Source: a virus. Taken from it: a DNA stretch of 32,257 bases. The stretch is taken from positions 1 to 32,257 of IMG/VR virus record IMGVR_UViG_3300032116_000838. The stretch is one strand, 5' to 3'. Made by a program: the position numbers and the translations under genes. The notes under the pieces are model-generated. The model was given only the letters and a program-made list of their open reading frames with translations. It was not told the origin of the DNA and did no database searches. Shown here piece after piece: positions 6,651-14,447 of the stretch; within the stretch, counting starts at the first letter, position 1; the number at the start of each line of letters is the position of its first letter.

Positions 6651-8405
6651 ATGTTAGAAGTAGAAGGTAAAACATTTCATAAGTTTGTAGAGATAAAGAA
6701 CTATAGAACTAGTTTATATCTTAACTATTGCGATATAAATCAAAAAGATAGAAATGTTTTAGGTTTGTATGTTATAACAAAAAAGAAAGATATGTTCTTT
6801 TCTGATGTTCAGATCTACACTGAAGATGCCTTTGTTGAGCATTTCGGAAATCCATTTGCGTCAGTACATTTTGATAGAGAAAGATTGTTTATTGAAGAAG
6901 GTGATGATAAAATATCAATTAAATACCAAGTTCAAATAAAAGATAGAAAAGTGGGTGGTAGGTTCTTCACAGAAAGAAAGAATACACACTATCTCACATT
7001 CAATTTCAAAAAGAAAATGTTTTACTCAGGAACATTTTCAACCAAAAAGAAAAAAGTTATCGGAAAAAGTATGAAAGTTAACCCAACATACTTTGCAATC
7101 GAAACTTTCTTAAGAAACATTAGAATTGATAATAGTGTCGCTGTGGACCAGTATCTTTATTTTTTCTTGGAAAAGATTTGGGATAGAATGGGAATTGAAA
7201 ACCCACAAAATTTTCAGTGGGACTGTATGAGATCTTTTTACAGTCTGACTTATTATTTGGTTAATGACATCAAAATCCCAAACGAATGGAAAAAATTTAC
7301 TGGAATATTCTTTTCTAAAAAAGAATTACAAAAAACCAATATGAATTTGGTCGATGCCGCAATGGACAAACTAAAACTCAAAGGATCTAAAGTTAAACAG
7401 ATTTTTAATGAAATGCCTTGGGTTGATTTTGATAGATTGTATATGACCTATAATTTATTGGGTATTGATAGATTTAACAAAATTGAAAACAAAGTTTTTG
7501 ATGAACACTATAGTAAAGACGAATATAGCGTGAAGAGTTTGGAGATGAATAAAATGGGAAGGTATTATGAATGTTTCTACACAGATAAGTACAATTACCC
7601 AAACTATTATACCAGTAGAGTATTAATTCCTTTAACACCAAAAGAAAAAGATAGAATTTTAGATTTGATGCCATATTTTGATGGGTATAAATGGAGCACA
7701 CTACTTGACCACTTAGATATGAAACGAGAGTTATTAAATTTAGGTGAGGATGTGAGACTAAAATTCACAAACATGAGTAGTTTTAATTTAGAACACGAGG
7801 AGTTTAGTCGTCTTTTACTATCATACAGAAAAGGTGAGATTGAAAGATTTTATGGTGATGTTGATAGTTTAGAAACACCTATCGAACATCAAGGTGAGAC
7901 ATATTATCCAGTACTTCTTCGTAAAACATCAGACTACGAAAAAGAATCACAACATCAACGAAATTGTGTTAGAACTTATGCAGAAAGAGCCGATTGTTTA
8001 ATATTCTCAATTCGTAAAGGATCCAAAGATGGTGATGAAAGAATTACTGTTGAATACCAATACAGAAAAAATGAGATACTAAATGTCCAAGAAAGAGCAA
8101 AGTTTAATGCACTACCTTCGGATGAGTTTTCACAAGTTGCTAAAATTCAACTTGCGAACATCAACCTTATGTATAAACTAGGAACCCTCAAGTTACCAAA
8201 GTTGGTCAAAACATATCGTAGTGGTAAAGTTATTGAACAAGAATCAACATTTAGAAGTTTAGAGCACGAAGGAACCAAAGTGATTGCGATGACACCTCGA
8301 TGGGATGTGTCTACACCTGAATTACAAACTTGGCAAAATGAACTTTTGGATTATAATGAAATACCTGTTGAAGACTTCAACGAGTGGCTTGATCAATTAC
8401 CGTAA
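6651..8405 (+). CDS. PcfJ-like protein
   Basis: 584 residues. The C-terminal part (about 420-500) resembles PcfJ-type proteins known from plasmids and phages: a Thr-Ser-Asp-Tyr-x-x-E segment, QHQRNCVRTYAERADCLIF, IRKG, then ERITVEYQYRKNEILNVQERAKFNALPSDE. The N-terminal ~400 residues are basic, aromatic-rich and not recognised. PcfJ function is unknown. A longer reading from a TTG at 6636 is possible but would cover the promoter, so the ATG at 6651 is preferred. A promoter for the next gene overlaps its 3' end. Confidence 0.75.
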   Translation: MLEVEGKTFHKFVEIKNYRTSLYLNYCDINQKDRNVLGLYVITKKKDMFFSDVQIYTEDAFVEHFGNPFASVHFDRERLFIEEGDDKISIKYQVQIKDRKVGGRFFTERKNTHYLTFNFKKKMFYSGTFSTKKKKVIGKSMKVNPTYFAIETFLRNIRIDNSVAVDQYLYFFLEKIWDRMGIENPQNFQWDCMRSFYSLTYYLVNDIKIPNEWKKFTGIFFSKKELQKTNMNLVDAAMDKLKLKGSKVKQIFNEMPWVDFDRLYMTYNLLGIDRFNKIENKVFDEHYSKDEYSVKSLEMNKMGRYYECFYTDKYNYPNYYTSRVLIPLTPKEKDRILDLMPYFDGYKWSTLLDHLDMKRELLNLGEDVRLKFTNMSSFNLEHEEFSRLLLSYRKGEIERFYGDVDSLETPIEHQGETYYPVLLRKTSDYEKESQHQRNCVRTYAERADCLIFSIRKGSKDGDERITVEYQYRKNEILNVQERAKFNALPSDEFSQVAKIQLANINLMYKLGTLKLPKLVKTYRSGKVIEQESTFRSLEHEGTKVIAMTPRWDVSTPELQTWQNELLDYNEIPVEDFNEWLDQLP

Positions 8406-8419
8406 AAATATTATATTTG
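8389..8419 (+). promoter_or_regulatory. Bacteroidota-type promoter, leaderless start
   Basis: TTG (8389-8391), 20 bases, TATATTTG (8412-8419), then TAAA and the ATG at 8424: the same spacing as at 6616-6651. The -33 element lies in the end of the preceding gene. Confidence 0.65.
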
Positions 8420-8423
8420 TAAA

Positions 8424-8702
8424 ATGGAAGACAAACAGTACGAGTTACTAAACGAAATGGTCGTTAAAATTAACGAGGCAAGAACATATAATAGAATAAC
8501 AGGTTTTATTACTCTTATTTGGTTATTTGAATTTTTTTATACTTTTTTTTGGACCAAAAATTTTGATGCAATGTATTGGTTTATTTGGGTTGTTTGTGTT
8601 GTCGGATGGGTACACATGAATAAAAAATATAAAGTTGCCATGGAGGAATATGAAGAATTAAGAAAAGACTATAACACAAGATATGAAGATGAAGACAATT
8701 AA
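8424..8702 (+). CDS. Small membrane protein with two helices
   Basis: 92 residues. A short soluble N-terminus (EDKQYELLNEMVVKINEA) precedes two adjacent hydrophobic helices (about 23-41 and 48-67: ITGFITLIWLFEFFYTFFW and YWFIWVVCVVGWV), then a charged tail. It probably forms a helical hairpin in the inner membrane with both ends in the cytoplasm. No family recognised. Served by the promoter at 8389; its 3' end overlaps the following lipoprotein gene by 20 bases. Confidence 0.7.
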   Translation: MEDKQYELLNEMVVKINEARTYNRITGFITLIWLFEFFYTFFWTKNFDAMYWFIWVVCVVGWVHMNKKYKVAMEEYEELRKDYNTRYEDEDN

Positions 8703-8934
8703 AATTTTACTATTAACCTTTTTACTATTTTCCTGTGGTGGGAAAAAATATAAATACGAAATCAAAGGAAAAGTTTATGTACCAACATCGGGACTTAACC
8801 CAATGCATGATGCAATTTGGTATACTGACACAATAAATTTTGATGGAGATACGATATATTATTTCAACAGTGACGGATCAGAAGTTAGAATCCACCCACC
8901 ATTTATTTTAATTGATCACACATTAGACAAATGA
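8683..8934 (+). CDS. Small lipoprotein, 83 aa
   Basis: Lipoprotein signal peptide: MKMKTIK, hydrophobic core ILLLTFLLF, lipobox FSC with the lipidated Cys at residue 18, then GGKKYKYE. The mature part is ~65 residues, beta-rich, and unrecognised. A second in-frame ATG at 8689 gives an equally good signal with a smaller overlap. Coupled to the next gene by ATGA. Localisation: inner leaflet of the outer membrane or periplasmic face of the inner membrane. Confidence 0.7.
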   Translation: MKMKTIKILLLTFLLFSCGGKKYKYEIKGKVYVPTSGLNPMHDAIWYTDTINFDGDTIYYFNSDGSEVRIHPPFILIDHTLDK

Positions 8935-9512
8935 AAACATATAAACAACTACCCATCCCTGAAGACTCTGCTTGGAGTAGAAACACTTTATATGGTAAAT
9001 TAAATTGGAGAATAAGATATTTTCTTGAAGGTGTAAAAAACATCATCAGATGGATACCAACTATCTACCACGATAGAGATTGGGATGGGGTATACATTCT
9101 AAAAATCTTACAGAAAAAAATAGAGTTCCAAAGAAAAGAACTTGTAAATGCCAATAGACATACAGAGGTTGAAAGAGACAATCGTTATATGACTTTGGCT
9201 CTTAACTTACTTGAAAGAGTTAAGGAAGAACATTATTCATTAGAGTGTATGGATTATTGGGATAATACTATAAGTTTTGAGGACGTATCAGATAACCCAA
9301 ACTTAAAATCTATTGAGATTGAAACAACTGCGGAAAGATTTGACGAGTACTTAAACAAATATCCTTCTTCAGTTCGTGCTATTATTAAAGAACACGGTGA
9401 ACAAGATGATAAAAAGCGTTTATGTTTATTGGTATCTTACTATAATCATAATAAAGCAAATAAACTTCTTTTCCGAGTTTTAGAGGAAAAATTGGCCCAA
9501 TGGTGGGATTAA
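8931..9512 (+). CDS. Conserved-looking phage protein, 193 aa
   Basis: Soluble, basic-aromatic protein. The segment RYFLEGVKNIIRWIPTIYHDRDWDGVYILKILQKKIEFQ, split here as KNIIRWIPTIYHDRDWD and YILKILQKKIEFQ, resembles a family of small proteins common in large phages (W-x-D-R-D-W-D then a helix ending in a coiled coil). The rest is helical and charged. Function unknown. Starts in an ATGA overlap with the lipoprotein gene. Confidence 0.72.
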   Translation: MKTYKQLPIPEDSAWSRNTLYGKLNWRIRYFLEGVKNIIRWIPTIYHDRDWDGVYILKILQKKIEFQRKELVNANRHTEVERDNRYMTLALNLLERVKEEHYSLECMDYWDNTISFEDVSDNPNLKSIEIETTAERFDEYLNKYPSSVRAIIKEHGEQDDKKRLCLLVSYYNHNKANKLLFRVLEEKLAQWWD

Positions 9513-9523
9513 AAAATAAAATT

Positions 9524-9703
9524 ATGCAAGACAAAAGAATCATACACGGACAATTGATGAATGAACATCGAAAATTGGCAAACGAGATTGCCGACATAAA
9601 GGCAAACAGTTACGAATTAAATGAGGAAGAAAAAAGAAAGGTTGCCGATCTACAAAGACGACAAATGATCATAATGAAACAACTTGAAAATTTGTTTAAA
9701 TAG
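9524..9703 (+). CDS. Small coiled-coil protein, 59 aa
   Basis: Highly charged and helical throughout (HGQLMNEHRKLANEIADIKA, then EEEKRKVADLQRRQMIIMKQ), with heptad-like hydrophobic spacing, so probably an oligomeric coiled coil. The ATG at 9524 follows AAAATT, the common start context here; a longer start at 9500 would overlap the upstream gene. One base separates its stop from the RmlB start. Confidence 0.6.
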   Translation: MQDKRIIHGQLMNEHRKLANEIADIKANSYELNEEEKRKVADLQRRQMIIMKQLENLFK

Positions 9704-9704
9704 T

Positions 9705-10631
9705 ATGAGAGTAGTTGTTACAGGAGGAGCGGGTTTTATTGGTTCGTCATTTATTAATTACTTATTGGATAATTTTGAATGTGATGTTCTTTGTATTGAT
9801 AAATTAACATACGCTGGAAGTAAGAATAATATTAAACACAATGTGAAATTATTACAAAAAGATATTTGTGATGTAACTGCAGATGAACTAGGTGAGTTTG
9901 ATTATATTGTTCATTTTGCGGCAGAGTCACACGTTGACAACTCAATCAGTAATGGATTACCTTTCGTGAAAACAAACGTAGAAGGAACATTTAACTTATT
10001 AGAGATCTCAAGAAAAAACAAAAACCTTAAGAAATTTATCCACATTTCAACAGATGAAGTTTATGGTGATATGGATGAACATTTTTCCATAAACCATATT
10101 GCAAAAGAAGAAGATTATCTTAAACCAAGTTCATATTATTCAGCAACAAAGGCGGCATCTGACATGTTGGTATTATCGGCTAATAGAACTTACGGGCTCC
10201 CTTACTTGATCACAAGAACTTGTAATAACTTTGGTGAACATCAATTTGAAGAAAAGTTTTTACCAACAATTGCAAGATCAATCAAAGAAGAAAAACCAAT
10301 ACCGGTATATGGGGATGGAAAACAAGTGAGAGAGTGGATGTATGTTTATGATAATGTTAAAGTTATTTGTGATTTCATGTTTGATGATACTGTTATAAAC
10401 CAAATAATGAATATTGGAACAGGATTTAGAGTAACAAATTTAGATATAATTAATAAAATTGCATCAATCCTAAACAAAGAAGTTCAAATAAATCACGTTG
10501 AAGATAGATTAGGTCATGACAGAAAGTATGGACTATTCTCAAAAAAGATGATGTCGTTTTATCAAAACAAAGAAGAGACAATCGAGTTTAAAAACCTTTA
10601 TGATTATTTAGAAGAACAATATGGAAAATAG
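9705..10631 (+). CDS. rfbB: dTDP-glucose 4,6-dehydratase
   Basis: Converts dTDP-glucose to dTDP-4-keto-6-deoxyglucose, the second step of dTDP-L-rhamnose synthesis, using bound NAD. Visible: Rossmann motif GGAGFIG (7-13), HFAAESHVDNS (70-80), catalytic STDEVYGD with Thr116-Asp117-Glu118, and the YSATK catalytic pair Tyr145/Lys149. At 308 residues it is slightly shorter than the usual 330-360 but complete in its core. An upstream ATG at 9684 would overlap the previous gene, so 9705 is used. It opens a sugar and glycosyltransferase group; the epimerase of the next step (rfbC) is 21 kb away at 31432, and rfbA/rfbD are not in the window. Confidence 0.9.
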   Translation: MRVVVTGGAGFIGSSFINYLLDNFECDVLCIDKLTYAGSKNNIKHNVKLLQKDICDVTADELGEFDYIVHFAAESHVDNSISNGLPFVKTNVEGTFNLLEISRKNKNLKKFIHISTDEVYGDMDEHFSINHIAKEEDYLKPSSYYSATKAASDMLVLSANRTYGLPYLITRTCNNFGEHQFEEKFLPTIARSIKEEKPIPVYGDGKQVREWMYVYDNVKVICDFMFDDTVINQIMNIGTGFRVTNLDIINKIASILNKEVQINHVEDRLGHDRKYGLFSKKMMSFYQNKEETIEFKNLYDYLEEQYGK

Positions 10632-10863
10632 AAGTAGACACTACGGAGACGTGGGAAAATGGATTGAAAAAGTAATTGACTCTTGTAAGACTGTTGATCA
10701 AGTTATAACAACAAGAAAATTAATTAGAAACTTTGATAAACAAATACAAAATAAACATATCGACGCTTACTGGCATACATACTATTATGAGTTAATACAA
10801 CCACTTGAGTATTACCTTCAAAATAAAGGCGACGAAATCTTTAATGAAAAACTCAAATCATGA
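10621..10863 (+). CDS. Small helical protein, paralogue of 30375
   Basis: 80 residues. Core IEKVIDSCKTVDQVITTRKLIRNF (about 15-38) aligns without gaps with the product at 30375-30581 (I-x-K-[VI]-x-S-C-x-T-x-x-Q-[VL]-x-[TS]-x-K-L-[IF]-x-N-F), so the two are paralogues. Function unknown. Starts within the last 11 bases of rfbB and ends with an ATGA overlap. Confidence 0.7.
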   Translation: MENRSRHYGDVGKWIEKVIDSCKTVDQVITTRKLIRNFDKQIQNKHIDAYWHTYYYELIQPLEYYLQNKGDEIFNEKLKS

Positions 10864-11105
10864 CAGGATACCTAACACAAACACTTGGAGAATGGATGGT
10901 TAAAGATCAGAATGATGATAAACTCTATCCATTATGTGAAGAAACAAAAAAATGGTTACTCAAAGAAAGTACAAAAAAATTCTTGAAAGAAGATTTAGAA
11001 GTGGTTTTTGATTTTATTATCAAAGGAGAATATTGTGAAACCAAAGAACAGATGACCAAAAATTATTTTGCAAAAATTAAACGAGTAGAACACGACAGCC
11101 TATAA
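10860..11105 (+). CDS. Small hypothetical protein, 81 aa
   Basis: Soluble, charged, helical (LTQTLGEWMVKDQNDDKLY, then EETKKWLLKESTKKFLKEDL, then EYCETKEQMTKNYFAKIKRV). No family recognised. ATGA overlap upstream; five bases before the next gene, so co-transcribed with the sugar genes. Confidence 0.65.
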   Translation: MTGYLTQTLGEWMVKDQNDDKLYPLCEETKKWLLKESTKKFLKEDLEVVFDFIIKGEYCETKEQMTKNYFAKIKRVEHDSL

Positions 11106-11109
11106 AGTT

Positions 11110-12018
11110 ATGAGTGAATTTGGTATTAAGGTATCTGGATGTTTGGGTGATATTATAAATGTCACACCTTTAATAAAATATATAAGTAGATGTCACAATG
11201 TTAAGTTACACTTAGAGACAAATTTACCTAATCTTTTTATAAATAATCCATATATAAAAAAAGTTTATGATACTAATTCTGGTGAAATAATTCCTGAAAA
11301 CGTTTTAATTTACGACTGCAATATCCACCAAAATAACGGGATTCAAAAACAAATAAGAAAAATGTCAATGTTCGATTATTTTTCAACTTCATTAGGATTT
11401 CAAGTTCTACCTGAAGAAAGAACATTAGAGTTTTATCCTGATCCTTTAGATTTTGAATTACCAAGTGGAAAATATGTAGTTTTAAATCCATCAATAACTT
11501 GGGAATCGAGAACTTGGCCTAAAGAAAAATGGGAGGAATTGGCTAATAAAATTTTATCTTCAGGACTTAAAGTTGTTATTGACGGTAAAGACGTAAATTA
11601 TGGGGATGATAAAAAAACATTCCATAACATTAATAATGAGAATATAATAAATACTGGTAATAAGTTAAACTTATCACAACTTTGGCATTTATTGAATAAT
11701 AGTTTGGCTGTTGTGACTTTAGATACGGGTATGTTACACTTTGCTGGTACTACAAATGCACATATAATTGAAGTTGGTAGTGCTATTCATCATTATTATA
11801 AGACTCCATGGAGAAATGGTAGTCAAGAATATAAACATACATTTGTTGGTGGATCTTGTAAGTTATTTTGTCAATCTGATATGAAATATAATACTAATGG
11901 ATCAAATAAAATAACTGATGGGTTCCCAAGTCACGGATGTTTTGAAAATAAACCGACATTCGAATGTCAACCATCAGTAAACGGAGTATTCAACGCCGTT
12001 TTAGAATTATTAAAGTAA
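11110..12018 (+). CDS. Glycosyltransferase family 9-like (heptosyltransferase-like)
   Basis: 302 residues with the layout of ADP-heptose:LPS heptosyltransferases: N-terminal GCLGDIINVTPLIKYI, a middle LNPSITWESRTWPKEKWEELA, and the C-terminal sugar-nucleotide region LWHLLNNSLAVVTLDTGMLHFAGTT. The C-terminus adds a cysteine-containing stretch (SCKLFCQSD, SHGCFENKPTFECQP) seen in some phage and environmental relatives. Substrate unknown; it may glycosylate phage proteins or alter host surface sugars (inference). It is followed closely by a methyltransferase and a second glycosyltransferase. Confidence 0.82.
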   Translation: MSEFGIKVSGCLGDIINVTPLIKYISRCHNVKLHLETNLPNLFINNPYIKKVYDTNSGEIIPENVLIYDCNIHQNNGIQKQIRKMSMFDYFSTSLGFQVLPEERTLEFYPDPLDFELPSGKYVVLNPSITWESRTWPKEKWEELANKILSSGLKVVIDGKDVNYGDDKKTFHNINNENIINTGNKLNLSQLWHLLNNSLAVVTLDTGMLHFAGTTNAHIIEVGSAIHHYYKTPWRNGSQEYKHTFVGGSCKLFCQSDMKYNTNGSNKITDGFPSHGCFENKPTFECQPSVNGVFNAVLELLK

Positions 12019-12028
12019 AAATTAAGTT

Positions 12029-12640
12029 ATGGAAAATAGATTAGAATTACCAAATCTTTTGTCACAACTATCATTAAAAACAAAAGGGGTTGAGGTAGGA
12101 TCTTTCAAAGGAGAATTTGCCGCTCACATTATAAGAAATTGGTCAGGTAAAATTTATTTAGTTGACATTTGGAGACCAATGAATGAAGATGAATATAACG
12201 ACGCAACAAATAATAAATATCATATTGACGCTTATTCTAGTGTTATTGAAAATTTAAAAGGATATGAAGATAGAGCATTCATGTTACGTATGACAGGTAA
12301 TGAGGCTTCTAAACTATTTTCCGATGAATCACTAGATTTTGTTTATATTGATGCCAATCACACATATGAAGCGGTAAAAGATGATTTGAAAGACTGGTAT
12401 AGGAAAGTTAAATCTGGAGGATTAGTGATGGGTCATGATTATTTACCTGATTATTTTTATGAAGGTAAAGAAGAAAAAAATCAAGCAGTTTATACTTATC
12501 CTGATGGTAAACCTGAATTGGCAAAATTTTCAGGATTTTTTGGTGTCAAACCAGCAGTTGATGAGTTTGCATCAGAAAATGGTTATACTGTAAATAAAAC
12601 TAATGAGTTTTTAGGAACTTGGTGGTTTATAAAAAAATAA
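12029..12640 (+). CDS. SAM-dependent methyltransferase (Methyltransf_24-like)
   Basis: 203 residues, class I Rossmann methyltransferase: motif I VEVGSFKGEFA (about 20-30), acidic strand end YLVDIW, and a motif IV-like FVYIDANHTYEAVKDDLKDW followed by KSGGLVMGHDY. The D-A-N-H-T-Y-E segment is characteristic of the Methyltransf_24 group, which often modifies sugars next to glycosyltransferases. Its position between two glycosyltransferases suggests methylation of a glycan; not demonstrated. Confidence 0.85.
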   Translation: MENRLELPNLLSQLSLKTKGVEVGSFKGEFAAHIIRNWSGKIYLVDIWRPMNEDEYNDATNNKYHIDAYSSVIENLKGYEDRAFMLRMTGNEASKLFSDESLDFVYIDANHTYEAVKDDLKDWYRKVKSGGLVMGHDYLPDYFYEGKEEKNQAVYTYPDGKPELAKFSGFFGVKPAVDEFASENGYTVNKTNEFLGTWWFIKK

Positions 12641-12649
12641 TATAATAAT

Positions 12650-13777
12650 ATGATTGAAAAAATTCCAGTTGTACTATATTGTACGGAAAATTATTTAGAA
12701 GGATCTTTAAATTTAATTAGAAGTCTAAATTTATATCACAACGATTTAACTTTCTATCTATATACCGTTAATTTTTTATACAAACCAACAATAGAAAATG
12801 TTAATAGTGTTTTTATCACTGAGGAACAAATAGATAGTAATATCCAATTTAAAGGTACTAGAAATGACATTGGAAATACAAATGTTTATAAAGCAATTTT
12901 TTTAAAAAGTAGAATTATATTACATTCATTAGAAACTTTAAAATTAAATAATACAATATATTTGGATTCAGACTTATTACCAACAGGTAATATCTCAAAT
13001 TTGTATCAATATTTTGATAAAATAACACATTACCCATTAATCCAACAGGGAATATATGAATATCAAATTGCTTTTGGTAGGGGAAATCCATTTCATAATG
13101 GGGGATTTGATGAAACAAATATTTTGGAATACCCATTAATGAAAAAACATTTCATAAATATACAAAATAGAAAACCTTATTCTGTCGCTTCAGTAATGTT
13201 ATATAACCAAAATTGCATTCAATTCATTAGAGAATATAATTGGTTAAATAATTTAGCATTTGATATGACAAGAGATGAAATTGAATATTTTTACCCTTTT
13301 TGTGATGAAACATCAGTCAATACATTACTTTGGAAATACCAATATAATGATAGATTACCTCTGATGCAAATGAATATTAGTAAAATTGAAAATGTACTCG
13401 AATATTTTGAATCAAATTATAATGAAGAACTTGAAGTAGAACCGTTTGTCTTCGTACCAAAAAATTCTGAAAGAAAAAGATTCATATTTTTTCATGGCAT
13501 CAAAGGTAAAATGTCTGATGATACATTCATGTTCCAACAAAATATGTTTAAATATAGATTGGATAATAACGAAAATAAGATGTACATTTCTTCCAATGTA
13601 AATTTTAGTAGAGATCTTGAAATTAATATTTTTGACAACGATCAAAAAACATATTCATTGATAACAACAATTAATAAAGGAATAGAGTATTGGATATCAA
13701 CATCTAAACAATTTTTAGATTATAAAAAGTTAATTGTTAAAATATACGACGACGGAAAACTAATTTTTAAAATATGA
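12650..13777 (+). CDS. Putative GT-A glycosyltransferase
   Basis: 375 residues. The N-terminal ~270 residues look like a GT-A nucleotide-sugar transferase: IPVVLYCTENYLEGSLNLIRSL at the start and a DxD metal site in IYLDSDLLP (Asp106, Asp108), later HNGGFDET and PFCDETSVNTLLWKY as in GT8-like enzymes. The C-terminal ~90 residues are beta-rich and could be a separate carbohydrate-binding module. The gene looks more AT-rich than its neighbours, possibly from recent acquisition (visual impression only). Confidence 0.68.
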   Translation: MIEKIPVVLYCTENYLEGSLNLIRSLNLYHNDLTFYLYTVNFLYKPTIENVNSVFITEEQIDSNIQFKGTRNDIGNTNVYKAIFLKSRIILHSLETLKLNNTIYLDSDLLPTGNISNLYQYFDKITHYPLIQQGIYEYQIAFGRGNPFHNGGFDETNILEYPLMKKHFINIQNRKPYSVASVMLYNQNCIQFIREYNWLNNLAFDMTRDEIEYFYPFCDETSVNTLLWKYQYNDRLPLMQMNISKIENVLEYFESNYNEELEVEPFVFVPKNSERKRFIFFHGIKGKMSDDTFMFQQNMFKYRLDNNENKMYISSNVNFSRDLEINIFDNDQKTYSLITTINKGIEYWISTSKQFLDYKKLIVKIYDDGKLIFKI

Positions 13778-14217
13778 AATATCTAACAAACTTCAGAATC
13801 ATTAGATTCGAATACCCATTTCCAACTGAGGAACTAACTGTGAGAATTTGGGATAAGATGGATGAAACTGAAACAAAATGGGCAATCCAATTGACCTTGA
13901 AAGGAATTAACGACACTGGTGATTCACCTATGGGATCTTGGGATATATTTTTCTTGGATGATAAATTACAAGAAAAAATTGAAGAGGTATTGAAAAAATA
14001 CGACGTACCTTATAAGACTGATGATCACGGAAATAAATTACTTGATGATCTTGAATACTTCTCAAAAGAATTTTTAGAGAAATTAGATTCATACTTAGGT
14101 GAGAATTTGACTATTGATGATATTTTAGATAGAATTTTAGAAGTTGGCTATGAAAACATAACTGTTTTTGAAAAATACTATTTAGGAAACAACATAGAGA
14201 TAAAAGAAAAAAAATGA
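13774..14217 (+). CDS. Hypothetical acidic protein, 147 aa
   Basis: A beta-rich N-terminal half (IIRFEYPFPTEELTVRIWDKM, WAIQLTLKG, WDIFFLDD) and a helical acidic C-terminal half. No family recognised. It overlaps both neighbours by four bases (ATGA), linking the sugar island to the lipoprotein and repeat-protein genes. Confidence 0.7.
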   Translation: MKYLTNFRIIRFEYPFPTEELTVRIWDKMDETETKWAIQLTLKGINDTGDSPMGSWDIFFLDDKLQEKIEEVLKKYDVPYKTDDHGNKLLDDLEYFSKEFLEKLDSYLGENLTIDDILDRILEVGYENITVFEKYYLGNNIEIKEKK

Positions 14218-14447
14218 AAAAACTATTTTTAATTTTAACCACAGCAATTGTGGTATCTTCTTGTGATGGAGGGAGCGGTAACTACAAATATGTGATTTAT
14301 GACAATCGAGGAATGGTATATGAATGTAATTTCTATAACAAAAATGAAGATGGGTGTGTTATGTTTAATGATAGACCTGGTAAAGACAACACACCTGGTA
14401 CACCAACAATTTTATGTGGGAATTATACAATTCAAAAAATGAAATGA
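14214..14447 (+). CDS. Small lipoprotein, 77 aa
   Basis: Signal peptide MKKLFLILTTAIVV with lipobox SSC (lipidated Cys17), then DGGSGNYKYV. The mature domain of ~60 residues is beta-like with three more cysteines (Cys38, 47, 68). No family recognised. ATGA overlaps on both sides. One of several tiny lipoproteins in the window. Confidence 0.72.
   Translation: MKKLFLILTTAIVVSSCDGGSGNYKYVIYDNRGMVYECNFYNKNEDGCVMFNDRPGKDNTPGTPTILCGNYTIQKMK

Noticed and set aside
12624-12650. GTTTATA upstream of the second glycosyltransferase as a late promoter
   Set aside because: Spacing to the ATG is 18 bases, the bases are codons of the upstream gene, and the match to TATTTATA is partial.
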